The notes under the pieces are model-generated. The model saw only the letters and a list, made by a program, of their open reading frames with translations, had not been told where the DNA came from and searched no databases. 64,000 bases of DNA. Source: an uncultured Barnesiella sp. (GTDB lineage Bacteria > Bacteroidota > Bacteroidia > Bacteroidales > Barnesiellaceae_A). Positions 24,244 to 31,999 of the stretch are shown one piece after another; the stretch's first letter is position 1, and each line of letters starts with the position of its first letter. The DNA is taken from the NCBI GenBank assembly GCA_944321085.1, contig CALUJY010000003.1, positions 62,001 through 126,000 on the forward strand. The letters are read 5' to 3'. A program made the position numbers and the translations under genes.

Positions 24244-26676
24244 ATGTTTTGTGACAGCGACGAAAAATCTTCACCTATTATGCCGATTTTTGCCGAAGTA
24301 AATATACCTCAGAATGACGAAAATTGTACCGATGTCAATTCTGACGATTTGCCTATATTGACTCTGCGCAATATGGTACTTTTCCCCGGTGTAGCCATGC
24401 CGGTGTTGGTGGGGCGCGAGAAAACGATGCAGCTTGTCAAGGAGGCGCAACGTAAGCATACCTCTATCGGTGTCGTCTGCCAAGTCGATGCCGAGATAGA
24501 AGACCCTACGGTGAAAGATTTATATCCCGTAGGTGTGGTGGCTGATGTCATCAAAGTGTTGGAGATGCCCGACGAGACAACGACAGTCATTTTGCAAGGT
24601 CGGCGACGTTTCCTTCTGAGTGAGCAAACAGAGTCGTATCCTTATTTGCGGGCACGGGTTCGTTTGCTCGACGATGAATTGCCCGAGAAAAAAGATAAGG
24701 AGTATGAGGCGCTTATACTCTCTATCAAAGAGCTTACGTTGAAGATGTTGCGCACCATCGGCGACCAGACCAAAGAGATGGCGTTTGCTGTCAATAACAT
24801 AGACAATGCCATATATCTTACCAACTTCGTATGTTGCAATTCACCCTTCGAGCCTGCCGAGAAGCAAGAAATGTTGGCCATAGACGACCTGAAAGCTCGG
24901 GCATACCGCCTCTATGAGGCTCTCAGCCGCGAGGCTCAGCTTTTGGATATAAAGGCCGACATACAATCCAAGACCCGTGAAGGTATCAACCAGCAGCAAC
25001 GCGAGCATTTCCTGCAACAGCAGATACGTACTATTCAGGAAGAGTTGGGCGGCGACGGTGTAGAGCAGGAGATACAGGAATTGCGCGACCGCGCCGAGAC
25101 TAAAAATTGGAGTGAGAGCGTAGCCGAAACGTTTGAGAAGGAGGTGCGCAAGTTGGAACGCTTGCATCCGCAAACGCCCGACTACTCCGTACAATATAGT
25201 TACCTCGAAACCTTGCTCAACCTGCCGTGGGGCGATTGCAGCCAAGACTCTATCAACCTTAAAGAGGCACGCGAAGAGCTCGATAAAGACCATTACGGGC
25301 TTGAAAAGGTAAAAGAGCGCATCATAGAGCATTTGGCCGTGGTGAAGCTGACAAGTCTCTCACACGCTCCTATCTTGTGCTTGTATGGCCCTCCCGGTGT
25401 GGGTAAAACGTCGTTGGGCAAGAGCATTGCACAGGCATTGCACCGCGAGTATGTACGCATTTCGTTGGGCGGTTTGCACGACGAAGCCGAGATACGCGGG
25501 CATCGCCGTACGTACATAGGTGCTATGCCGGGACGTATTATGCAGGCTCTTGTCAAGGCCAAAAAGAGTAACCCTGTTTTTGTCCTCGATGAGATAGACA
25601 AGATTGGCAACGACTTCAAGGGCGACCCGGCATCGGCTTTGTTGGAGGTACTCGACCCTGAACAAAACTCGACTTTCCACGATAATTATATCGATATAGA
25701 CTATGACCTATCAAATGTCTTTTTCATCGCTACTGCCAACGACCTGAGTACGATTTCTCGTCCTTTGCTCGACCGTATGGAACTGATAGACATCAGCGGT
25801 TATATTCTTGAAGAGAAGATAGAGATTGCCCGTCGCCACCTTATTCCTAAGCAGATGAAAGCCCACGGTTTGGAAAAAGGCGATGTAGATATTCCCAAAA
25901 AGACTATTGCCGCCATTATAGACCGTTATACCCGCGAGTCGGGTGTAAGGCTTTTGGACAAGATGCTTGCCAAGATAATGCGTAAGATAGCCTTGAAGAA
26001 AGCCGAGGAGACTGTCTATAATCCGACGATTGCTGTCGATGACCTGCGCGAATATCTGGGTATCCCCACTTGCCAAAGCGACAAGTACGAGGGTAACGAG
26101 TATGCCGGTGTCGTCACAGGGCTTGCATGGACGGCCGTAGGTGGTGAGATTTTGTTTGTAGAGTCGAGCCTGAGCAAAGGCAAGGGCGAGAAACTTACGC
26201 TTACCGGAAACTTGGGCGATGTGATGAAGGAGTCGGCTGTGCTGGCGTTGCAATACATCAAGGCTCATGCCGATATATTGGGTATCTCGGAAGAGGTATT
26301 CGAGAAGTGGAACGTACACATCCACGTACCCGAGGGCGCTATACCCAAAGACGGTCCGTCGGCCGGTATCACTATGGCTACATCGTTGGCGTCGGCATTT
26401 ACGCAACGCAAGGTAAAAGCGCGTCTTGCCATGACGGGCGAAATCACCCTGCGTGGTAAGGTACTCCCTGTGGGCGGCATCAAGGAGAAAATTCTGGCTG
26501 CCAAACGCTCGGGTATCAAAGAGGTCATTCTCTCGGAAGAGAATCGCAAGGATATAGAAGAGATTAACGAAATGTATCTCAAAGGGTTGACATTCCATTA
26601 CGTCAATACCATTAAAGATGTTTGGGATATAGCGTTGACATCGCAAAAAGTACCTCATGCCTTAAATATAGAATAG
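24244..26676 (+). CDS. lon: ATP-dependent protease Lon
   Basis: Lon degrades misfolded and regulatory proteins in the cytoplasm as a hexamer. The 810-residue protein has the N-terminal substrate domain (about 35-240; [20 protein letters not shown]), a coiled helical region (about 240-345), the AAA+ module with Walker [10 protein letters not shown] (Lys388) and Walker [12 protein letters not shown], and the Ser-Lys protease domain with PKDGPSAG (Ser706) and GGIKEK (Lys749), the spacing expected from E. coli Lon. An N-terminal extension of about 30 residues precedes the domain, as in other Bacteroidota. A D-2-hydroxyacid dehydrogenase gene starts one base after the stop codon. Confidence 0.98.
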   Translation: MFCDSDEKSSPIMPIFAEVNIPQNDENCTDVNSDDLPILTLRNMVLFPGVAMPVLVGREKTMQLVKEAQRKHTSIGVVCQVDAEIEDPTVKDLYPVGVVADVIKVLEMPDETTTVILQGRRRFLLSEQTESYPYLRARVRLLDDELPEKKDKEYEALILSIKELTLKMLRTIGDQTKEMAFAVNNIDNAIYLTNFVCCNSPFEPAEKQEMLAIDDLKARAYRLYEALSREAQLLDIKADIQSKTREGINQQQREHFLQQQIRTIQEELGGDGVEQEIQELRDRAETKNWSESVAETFEKEVRKLERLHPQTPDYSVQYSYLETLLNLPWGDCSQDSINLKEAREELDKDHYGLEKVKERIIEHLAVVKLTSLSHAPILCLYGPPGVGKTSLGKSIAQALHREYVRISLGGLHDEAEIRGHRRTYIGAMPGRIMQALVKAKKSNPVFVLDEIDKIGNDFKGDPASALLEVLDPEQNSTFHDNYIDIDYDLSNVFFIATANDLSTISRPLLDRMELIDISGYILEEKIEIARRHLIPKQMKAHGLEKGDVDIPKKTIAAIIDRYTRESGVRLLDKMLAKIMRKIALKKAEETVYNPTIAVDDLREYLGIPTCQSDKYEGNEYAGVVTGLAWTAVGGEILFVESSLSKGKGEKLTLTGNLGDVMKESAVLALQYIKAHADILGISEEVFEKWNVHIHVPEGAIPKDGPSAGITMATSLASAFTQRKVKARLAMTGEITLRGKVLPVGGIKEKILAAKRSGIKEVILSEENRKDIEEINEMYLKGLTFHYVNTIKDVWDIALTSQKVPHALNIE

Positions 26677-26677
26677 T

Positions 26678-27652
26678 ATGGAAAAGACAGGTAAGAAAAT
26701 ACGTATTGTAGTTCTCGACGGCTATACGCTCAATCCCGGTGACCTTTCGTGGAATGCTCTCGAAAGCGCGGGCGATTGTGTCATTTATGAGCGCACGTCC
26801 CCATCGGAGGTGGTAGAGCGTTGTCGCGATGCCGAGGTGGTGTTGACCAATAAAGTGCCCGTCATGGCGGCTGAGATAGAGCAGCTGCCGCGCCTTGCAT
26901 ATATAGGTGTGTTGGCTACGGGATATAATGTTGTAGATTTGCAGGCTGCATCGCGTCGTGGTATTGTGGTGACCAATATTCCGGCATATAGTACCGATTC
27001 GGTGGTGCAGATGGTATTTGCGCATCTGCTCAACGTGACCAATGCCGTGCAACTTCACAGCGATAGTGTGCGTCGGGGCGATTGGACACATTGTGCAGAT
27101 TTCAGCTATACCCTTTCGCGACAAACCGAATTGGTGGGTAAGACTATCGGTATTGTAGGTTTGGGACATATAGGAAGCCGTGTGGCTGCCGTAGCCTATG
27201 CCATGGGGATGAAAGTGGTGGCAAGCACCTCGAAAAGTCGCGATGAATTGCCGGCATATATCACGCCGCTTGCTTGGGATGACTTTTTGGCGGCAAGCGA
27301 TGTGTTGTCGTTGCATTGTCCGCTTACCGACCGTACGCGTCATTTGATAGATGCTGCATCCATAGCCAAGATGAAAGAGAGCGCTATACTTATCAATACA
27401 GGCCGCGGACCGCTGCTCGACGAGCAAGCTGTTGCCGATGCGCTCGAAAGCGGTAAGCTGGCCGCTGTATGCGTCGATGTGCTCTCTACCGAGCCGCCCG
27501 CTGCCGATAATCCGCTCTTGACGGCGCGGAACTGTTATATAACGCCGCATATTGCATGGGCTACATACGAGGCTCGTGTGCGTCTCATGCAGATAGCTGT
27601 CGCTAATATAGAGGCTTACCTTGCAGGGGCTCCGGTCAACAGGGTGGGCTGA
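26678..27652 (+). CDS. D-2-hydroxyacid dehydrogenase (glycerate dehydrogenase/hydroxypyruvate reductase type)
   Basis: This 324-residue NAD(P)-dependent oxidoreductase belongs to the family of phosphoglycerate, glycerate and D-lactate dehydrogenases. It shows the substrate-domain strand LAYIGVLATGYNVVDL, the Rossmann motif GIVGLGHIGSRVA, the arginine segment ILINTGRGPLLDEQAVADAL (catalytic Arg), CVDVLSTEPP (catalytic Glu) and ITPHIAWAT (catalytic His). The last motif and the length favour the glycerate/hydroxypyruvate reductase branch, but exact substrate is not certain. It abuts lon, with one base between stop and start, and is followed by a terminator, so the two form a transcript. Confidence 0.9.
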   Translation: MEKTGKKIRIVVLDGYTLNPGDLSWNALESAGDCVIYERTSPSEVVERCRDAEVVLTNKVPVMAAEIEQLPRLAYIGVLATGYNVVDLQAASRRGIVVTNIPAYSTDSVVQMVFAHLLNVTNAVQLHSDSVRRGDWTHCADFSYTLSRQTELVGKTIGIVGLGHIGSRVAAVAYAMGMKVVASTSKSRDELPAYITPLAWDDFLAASDVLSLHCPLTDRTRHLIDAASIAKMKESAILINTGRGPLLDEQAVADALESGKLAAVCVDVLSTEPPAADNPLLTARNCYITPHIAWATYEARVRLMQIAVANIEAYLAGAPVNRVG

Positions 27653-27675
27653 GAAATATATTCGATATGATATGA

Positions 27676-27710
27676 TAAGGATGCGTCTCGTTGGAGCGCA
27701 TCCTTATTTT
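27676..27710 (+). terminator. Terminator of the lon operon
   Basis: Arms TAAGGATGCG (27676-27685) and CGCATCCTTA (27697-27706) form a 10-bp stem with an 11-base loop, followed by TTTTTA on the plus strand. Confidence 0.88.
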
Positions 27711-27790
27711 TATGATGCTGTTGTGCCTTTTCTTTTGTAACGGCACATCGGTTTCTGTCGCCGGTTACGACCGAGGTTGTAAGGGGAAAT

Positions 27791-27831
27791 AAAAATGAGA
27801 CTGTCGCCGGTTTCTTGCGGGACAGTCTCAT
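27791..27831 (-). terminator. Terminator of nhaD
   Basis: Arms ATGAGACTGTC (27795-27805) and GACAGTCTCAT (27821-27831) form an 11-bp stem with a 15-base loop. On the minus strand it is followed by TTTTTATTTCC. It faces the lon-operon terminator, so the two convergent transcripts are separately closed. Confidence 0.88.
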
Positions 27832-27873
27832 GTCAGTAACAGTTAAGTTATGATTAAAAGTAGAATTTCTTTA

Positions 27874-29292
27874 TCAGAACCCGTGGAAAGTGTGGATGGG
27901 CGGGAACAAGATTACCTCGGCAATGAGTACGGCAGCTCCGGCGAGATAGCCTAAGAGTGCCAGCCACGAAATGTGTTTCATATACCAACCGAAGTTCATT
28001 TTTTCCAGTCCCATGACTACTACACCTGCGGCTGAGCCTATGATGAGCATGCTGCCGCCTACACCAGCACAGTAAGAGAGTAACAACCAGAAGCTGCCGT
28101 CTTCTACGAAGCTCAGGCGGTATATCTCGCCGGCAGCCAGCAAGTCGGGAACTTGGTCAAACGGTACAATCTCGTACATACCCATAGCGGCTGCTACGAG
28201 GGGCACGTTGTCTATGATAGACGATATACAACCCAGCAGTACATTGATGATGTATATGTTGTGTACCTTTTTATCTAACCAGTCGGCCATGCTGCCCAAG
28301 ATACCCGATGCCTGCAATACGGCTACTGCCATGAGGATACCCAGAAAGAAGAGTATCGTAGGTATGTCTATGCGTTGCAGGATACGAGAAAGACGGTTTT
28401 GGGGTTCGCCGCTTGTCAAAGATTTCTTGTTGTACATCAGCTCGGTATATATCCAAATGATACCCAAAACGAAGAGCATGCCTATGAACGGAGGTAAGTG
28501 GGTTATGGTTTTGAAGATAGGAACGAAAATCAAGCCGCCGACACCCAGATAGAACAGTGTGCTGCGCTCTTTGGCGCTTATTATGCCGACTTTGTCGTTT
28601 TGGCCGTTTGTTGCGAGTGCAGGGAGTCGTCCGCGCAATTTAGAGCTGATAAACAGCAGGGGTATCAAGAGGGCAACCAAGCTGGGTAGCAGTACGTAGC
28701 AGATAAGTGCGCCGGCGGAGACATTGTTGTTGACCCATAGCATGATGGTCGTGATATCGCCGATAGGCGACCATGCACCTCCTGCATTGGCGGCGATGAT
28801 AATCATGCTGGCATAGAGCCACCGTTCGTGTTGGTCGTTGACTAATTTGCGCAGCAACATCACCATGACAATAGCCGTTGTGAGGTTGTCGAGTACCGAT
28901 GACATAAAGAATGTGATAAACGACAAAATCCACACCAAACGCAGTTTGTCGCGTGTCGTGATGCGTCGCGTTATGATGGTAAATCCTCCGTGTGTGTCTA
29001 TGAGTTCTACGATGGTCATAGCACCGATAAGGAAGAATAAGGTTGATGATATGTCGCCCAAGTGTCCTATGATTTCCACATGATTGACATAGTCTGTCAG
29101 ATGCGAAACATCATATCCATGCTGCGCGGCTTGTTCAACAACATACGGAATGGAGTCGGCTCCTAAGATAAATAATACCCACATGAGCATGCCCAAAAGC
29201 AAGGCAGTTGCCGACTTGTCGATTTTGATAGAGTGTTCCATCGCTATGCAGAAATAGCCTATTATGAACACTACAACGAGAGCTACAAGCAT
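27874..29292 (-). CDS. nhaD: Na+/H+ antiporter NhaD-type
   Basis: This 472-residue inner-membrane ion transporter exchanges Na+ (or Li+) for H+. It has about 12 hydrophobic segments and NhaD-family motifs: FIIGYFCIAMEHSIKIDKSATALLLGM at the N-terminus, IGHLGDISSTLFFLIGAMTIVELIDTH, FFMSSVLDNLTTAIVMV, IIAANAGGAWSPIGDITTIMLW and the second-half repeat SIIDNVPLVAAAMGMY. The two D-N-x-T/P motifs are the unwound helix crossings of the ion-transporter superfamily. It is monocistronic between its own -7 box and terminator. Confidence 0.93.
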   Translation of the reverse strand: MLVALVVVFIIGYFCIAMEHSIKIDKSATALLLGMLMWVLFILGADSIPYVVEQAAQHGYDVSHLTDYVNHVEIIGHLGDISSTLFFLIGAMTIVELIDTHGGFTIITRRITTRDKLRLVWILSFITFFMSSVLDNLTTAIVMVMLLRKLVNDQHERWLYASMIIIAANAGGAWSPIGDITTIMLWVNNNVSAGALICYVLLPSLVALLIPLLFISSKLRGRLPALATNGQNDKVGIISAKERSTLFYLGVGGLIFVPIFKTITHLPPFIGMLFVLGIIWIYTELMYNKKSLTSGEPQNRLSRILQRIDIPTILFFLGILMAVAVLQASGILGSMADWLDKKVHNIYIINVLLGCISSIIDNVPLVAAAMGMYEIVPFDQVPDLLAAGEIYRLSFVEDGSFWLLLSYCAGVGGSMLIIGSAAGVVVMGLEKMNFGWYMKHISWLALLGYLAGAAVLIAEVILFPPIHTFHGF

Positions 29293-29327
29293 ATTTGATA
29301 TTAGATTTAGATGGTTTTTTATGTGTG

Positions 29328-29335
29328 CAAAAGTA
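29328..29335 (-). promoter_or_regulatory. Putative -7 box of nhaD
   Basis: Minus-strand TACTTTTG fits TAnnTTTG, 35 bases before the nhaD ATG. No -33 element is visible. Confidence 0.35.
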
Positions 29336-29459
29336 ATACAATATCTTGAAATGAGTTTGCTCTGTGAAAAAAATCACCTATTCAGTGAAAATACTATACT
29401 TTTAGTTGAATGTATAAATTTTTACAGAATGCTTTGTTGATGTTTATACATCATGCCAT

Positions 29460-29786
29460 TCAGTGTGATACCCATTTCAGCCCGATGATAGAAGCTATCA
29501 GAGTAGTGATAAAAAACAGTCGTGCCATCGTGGCTGGTTCGTGAAAAAAGACAATACCTAATATCACCGTACCTACTGCTCCTATACCTGTCCATACGGG
29601 ATATGCCGTTCCTATGGGCAGTGTCTGTACGGCTTTGGCAAGGAGTACCATGCTTAATATCAGACATACGAGAAACCCTGCGCCCCATGCGTAATATTCC
29701 GTTCCCGTAGTTCCTTTCATTTTTCCTAAACAGAAAGCGAAGCCCGATTCGAAGAGCCCTGCAATAATCAAAATAATCCAATTCAT
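29460..29786 (-). CDS. sugE: SMR-family exporter, SugE/Gdx type
   Basis: This 108-residue small multidrug-resistance protein has four membrane helices. Glu13 in IIAGLFESGFAF is the proton/substrate-binding glutamate, and LPIGTAYPVWTGIGAVGTVILG matches the SugE/Gdx branch, whose studied members export guanidinium rather than broad cationic drugs. The ATG at 29786 is used because the 23 upstream codons carry no membrane segment or conserved residue. Two AraC-type regulator genes lie upstream on the same strand; about 200 bases separate them from sugE. No guanidine riboswitch fold was recognised in that gap. Confidence 0.88.
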   Translation of the reverse strand: MNWIILIIAGLFESGFAFCLGKMKGTTGTEYYAWGAGFLVCLILSMVLLAKAVQTLPIGTAYPVWTGIGAVGTVILGIVFFHEPATMARLFFITTLIASIIGLKWVSH

Positions 29787-29986
29787 AAAATCTCTTTTTA
29801 TACCTTGTCGTTTGGTTGTGATGTTGAGATTGTCGGGTGGTGATGTCGGTATCAACTCTTACCCGATGTGCGGGTGCAAATTTACGTTATTTTTGCATCG
29901 GAGGAAACAGGGTACGCGCGAGAGGGGTGTTTTAGGAGAGATGGTTATACTGCCTGCCGGGTCGGGTAGTGAAAGTTTGCAGGAAA

Positions 29987-30877
29987 CTAATTTTGCAATC
30001 GGTATTCGAGCGGCGTGTAGCCGGTCAGTTTCTTAAAAAGATGGCAGAAGTATTGTGTTGACGGAAATCTTAATTCACAAGCTATGGTATGGATGCTTTT
30101 AGTGGTTTGCATCAGCTGTTTGCGAGCCATTTCAATGCGTTTTATCTGTATGAATTCCGTACTGCAATAGCCGGTCTCGTGTATGAGTAGCGTTTCTAAA
30201 TAATCGGTTGAATGATTCAGCGTTCGTGCTATGTTCGCTACGGTGGGTAGCTTTTGCCTGCAAGAAGACGCCGGCAGGAAATAGCTCTCTATGATGCGTT
30301 CGGCTTGGACTATAAGCTCGCGATTCAATTCATGTCGAGTAATGAATTGCCGTTTGTAGAAGCGTAAGCAGTAGTTGAGCAGTAAGGTCAGTCGGTTTAC
30401 GAGTATGGTGCGGCTATATTCGTCGATACCCCAGTTTAATTCGCTGCGGAGGAACTCTATCTCATTGCAGAGAATGTTGCGTTCGCGTATCGAGAGGTGT
30501 AGAGCTTCGGTAGGGCTGAAATGAAAAAACGCATATTTTTTTATTCCTTCTTCTAAGAGAGTTCCTTTCAATAGCAACGGATGAAGTAACAGCAGGTAGC
30601 CTTTTGCCGTTTGTAATATGCTGCTCCTGTCGGCCATGATGAATTTTTCGGGAGAAAAAGCGATAAGCGTGGCGTCGCAATAGTCGCACTCTTTCCATCC
30701 GTTGTTGTGGCAGCAAGCGGTGTTGTTACGCAGCAATATGGCGTACAGCTCCGTTTGCATAGAGGGCAGACAAGCGCCGCCATCCAAACGAATGATGCTG
30801 ATAAGCGGATGTCGTGTCTTCTCATGCAACAAGTCGTTGCATTGCGATATGGAGCTTATTTTTATTGCTTCTTCCAT
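29987..30877 (-). CDS. AraC-family transcriptional regulator (first of a tandem pair)
   Basis: This 296-residue protein ends in a two-helix-turn-helix AraC DNA-binding domain (about 195-296: TVANIARTLNHSTDYLETLLIHETGYCSTEFIQIKRIEMARKQL, SIHTIACELRFPSTQYFCHLFKKLTGYTPLEYR). The N-terminal 170 residues are a cupin-like sensor with no recognised ligand motif; the Cys/His-containing stretch NNTACCHNNGWKECDYCDATL is unusual but unproved as a metal site. It follows its paralogue by 12 bases. Shared segments (LLNYCLRFYKRQFITR) indicate a duplication. sugE is the next gene downstream. Confidence 0.88.
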   Translation of the reverse strand: MEEAIKISSISQCNDLLHEKTRHPLISIIRLDGGACLPSMQTELYAILLRNNTACCHNNGWKECDYCDATLIAFSPEKFIMADRSSILQTAKGYLLLLHPLLLKGTLLEEGIKKYAFFHFSPTEALHLSIRERNILCNEIEFLRSELNWGIDEYSRTILVNRLTLLLNYCLRFYKRQFITRHELNRELIVQAERIIESYFLPASSCRQKLPTVANIARTLNHSTDYLETLLIHETGYCSTEFIQIKRIEMARKQLMQTTKSIHTIACELRFPSTQYFCHLFKKLTGYTPLEYRLQN

Positions 30878-30889
30878 GATTGCGTACTG

Positions 30890-31789
30890 TCACGTAGGTA
30901 GTTTGCGATATTCGCTGGGGGTACAGCCTACTCGTTTCTTGAAGATACGCGTGAAGTGTTGCGGGTATTGGAACCCCAATTCGTAGGCTATCTGGTTGAC
31001 TGTTTTCTCCGAACCGATAATCTTCTCTTTTGCCAAATCTATGATTTTGTTTTGAATGTACTCTTGGGGAGACTTGCCGGTCTCTTTCTTGACCAAGTCG
31101 CCGAAATAGTTGGGCGATAAGCATATCTTATCGGCAAAGTATTTTACCGAAGGCAATCCGTTTTGCATAGCTCTGTCGTCGATGAAATAGTTATCGAGCA
31201 ACTCTTCGAATTGTGTCAGAGCATCTTTGTTGACAGTCTGTCGGGTAATGAATTGTCGTTCGTAGAAGCGCATGCAATAATCGAGCAACAACTCTATGTT
31301 GCGCGATATAAGCCGTTTGCTGTGCTTGTCGATAGGATGTTGCAGCTCGCGGGCTATTTTGTCTAAGCAGTCGGTGAAGATATCTTTTTCTTCATCGGAG
31401 AGGTGCAAGGCTTCGTTAGAATTATACGAGAAAAAAGAGTAACGTCTTATCTCTTGTCCTAACGAAGTGCCTCGTATCAAGTCGGGATGGAATAGGAGCC
31501 CTTTTGCCAGAGGTTTTACGCCTTCGGCCATTTCGACCGCACTTACCTGTCCCGGAGCGAAACTCGTCACTGTGCCTTCCTGATAGTCGTAGATTTGTCG
31601 GCCATAGCGTATATCGCCGCATTTTACTTGTTTTAAGAATAGGGCATATATACCGTAGTGCAAGGTAAATCGAGAGGGAAACCGCGTGGCTTGCGATAGG
31701 TCTATGACACTGACCAATGGGTGCATCGTTTCCAATCCGAACAGTTTGTTGTACACGTCTACCGTGTCGAGTTTTATGACATCTTCCAT
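30890..31789 (-). CDS. AraC-family transcriptional regulator (second of a tandem pair)
   Basis: This 299-residue regulator has the same layout as its neighbour: an N-terminal cupin-like sensor (FGLETMHPLVSVIDLSQATRFPSRF) and a C-terminal AraC domain (YFADKICLSPNYFGDLVKKETGKSPQEYIQNKIIDLAKEKI and VNQIAYELGFQYPQHFTRIFKKRVGCTPSEYRKLP). A Met at 31789 is preferred to one nine codons upstream because a TATCTTTG -7 box at 31814-31821 would place transcription start after the upstream ATG. It is the first gene of the regulator pair. The regulated targets are not evident. Confidence 0.87.
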   Translation of the reverse strand: MEDVIKLDTVDVYNKLFGLETMHPLVSVIDLSQATRFPSRFTLHYGIYALFLKQVKCGDIRYGRQIYDYQEGTVTSFAPGQVSAVEMAEGVKPLAKGLLFHPDLIRGTSLGQEIRRYSFFSYNSNEALHLSDEEKDIFTDCLDKIARELQHPIDKHSKRLISRNIELLLDYCMRFYERQFITRQTVNKDALTQFEELLDNYFIDDRAMQNGLPSVKYFADKICLSPNYFGDLVKKETGKSPQEYIQNKIIDLAKEKIIGSEKTVNQIAYELGFQYPQHFTRIFKKRVGCTPSEYRKLPT

Positions 31790-31813
31790 AAGGCCGTTTG
31801 CTGTTATATGTAG

Positions 31814-31821
31814 CAAAGATA
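31814..31821 (-). promoter_or_regulatory. Putative -7 box of the AraC pair
   Basis: Minus-strand TATCTTTG is a perfect TAnnTTTG element 25 bases before the ATG at 31789. It overlaps the alternative upstream start codon, which it argues against. No -33 TTG is seen. Confidence 0.45.
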
Positions 31822-31944
31822 ATTAATATCGCAATAAGTGGAACATACCTCCTCTCGAATCCGTAAATCGGTTACAAAGTTCAGTAATATATATGTTTAT
31901 TAAGAGCTGTATAAAACTTTGTATAATATTGTAATAAAATATAA

Positions 31945-31988
31945 GCAACATTCCTGTTAGCAGCAAAAGCTGCTAACAGGAATGTTGC
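31945..31988 (-). terminator. 20-bp perfect hairpin terminator after the cohesin-like gene
   Basis: The arms (31945-31964 and 31969-31988; core CTGTTAGCAGC) are perfectly complementary over 20 bp around an AAAA/TTTT loop. On the minus strand it is followed by TTATATTTTATT. It lies 11 bases past the stop codon of the 864-residue protein. Confidence 0.88.
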
Positions 31989-31999
31989 CAAAGAAGAAA

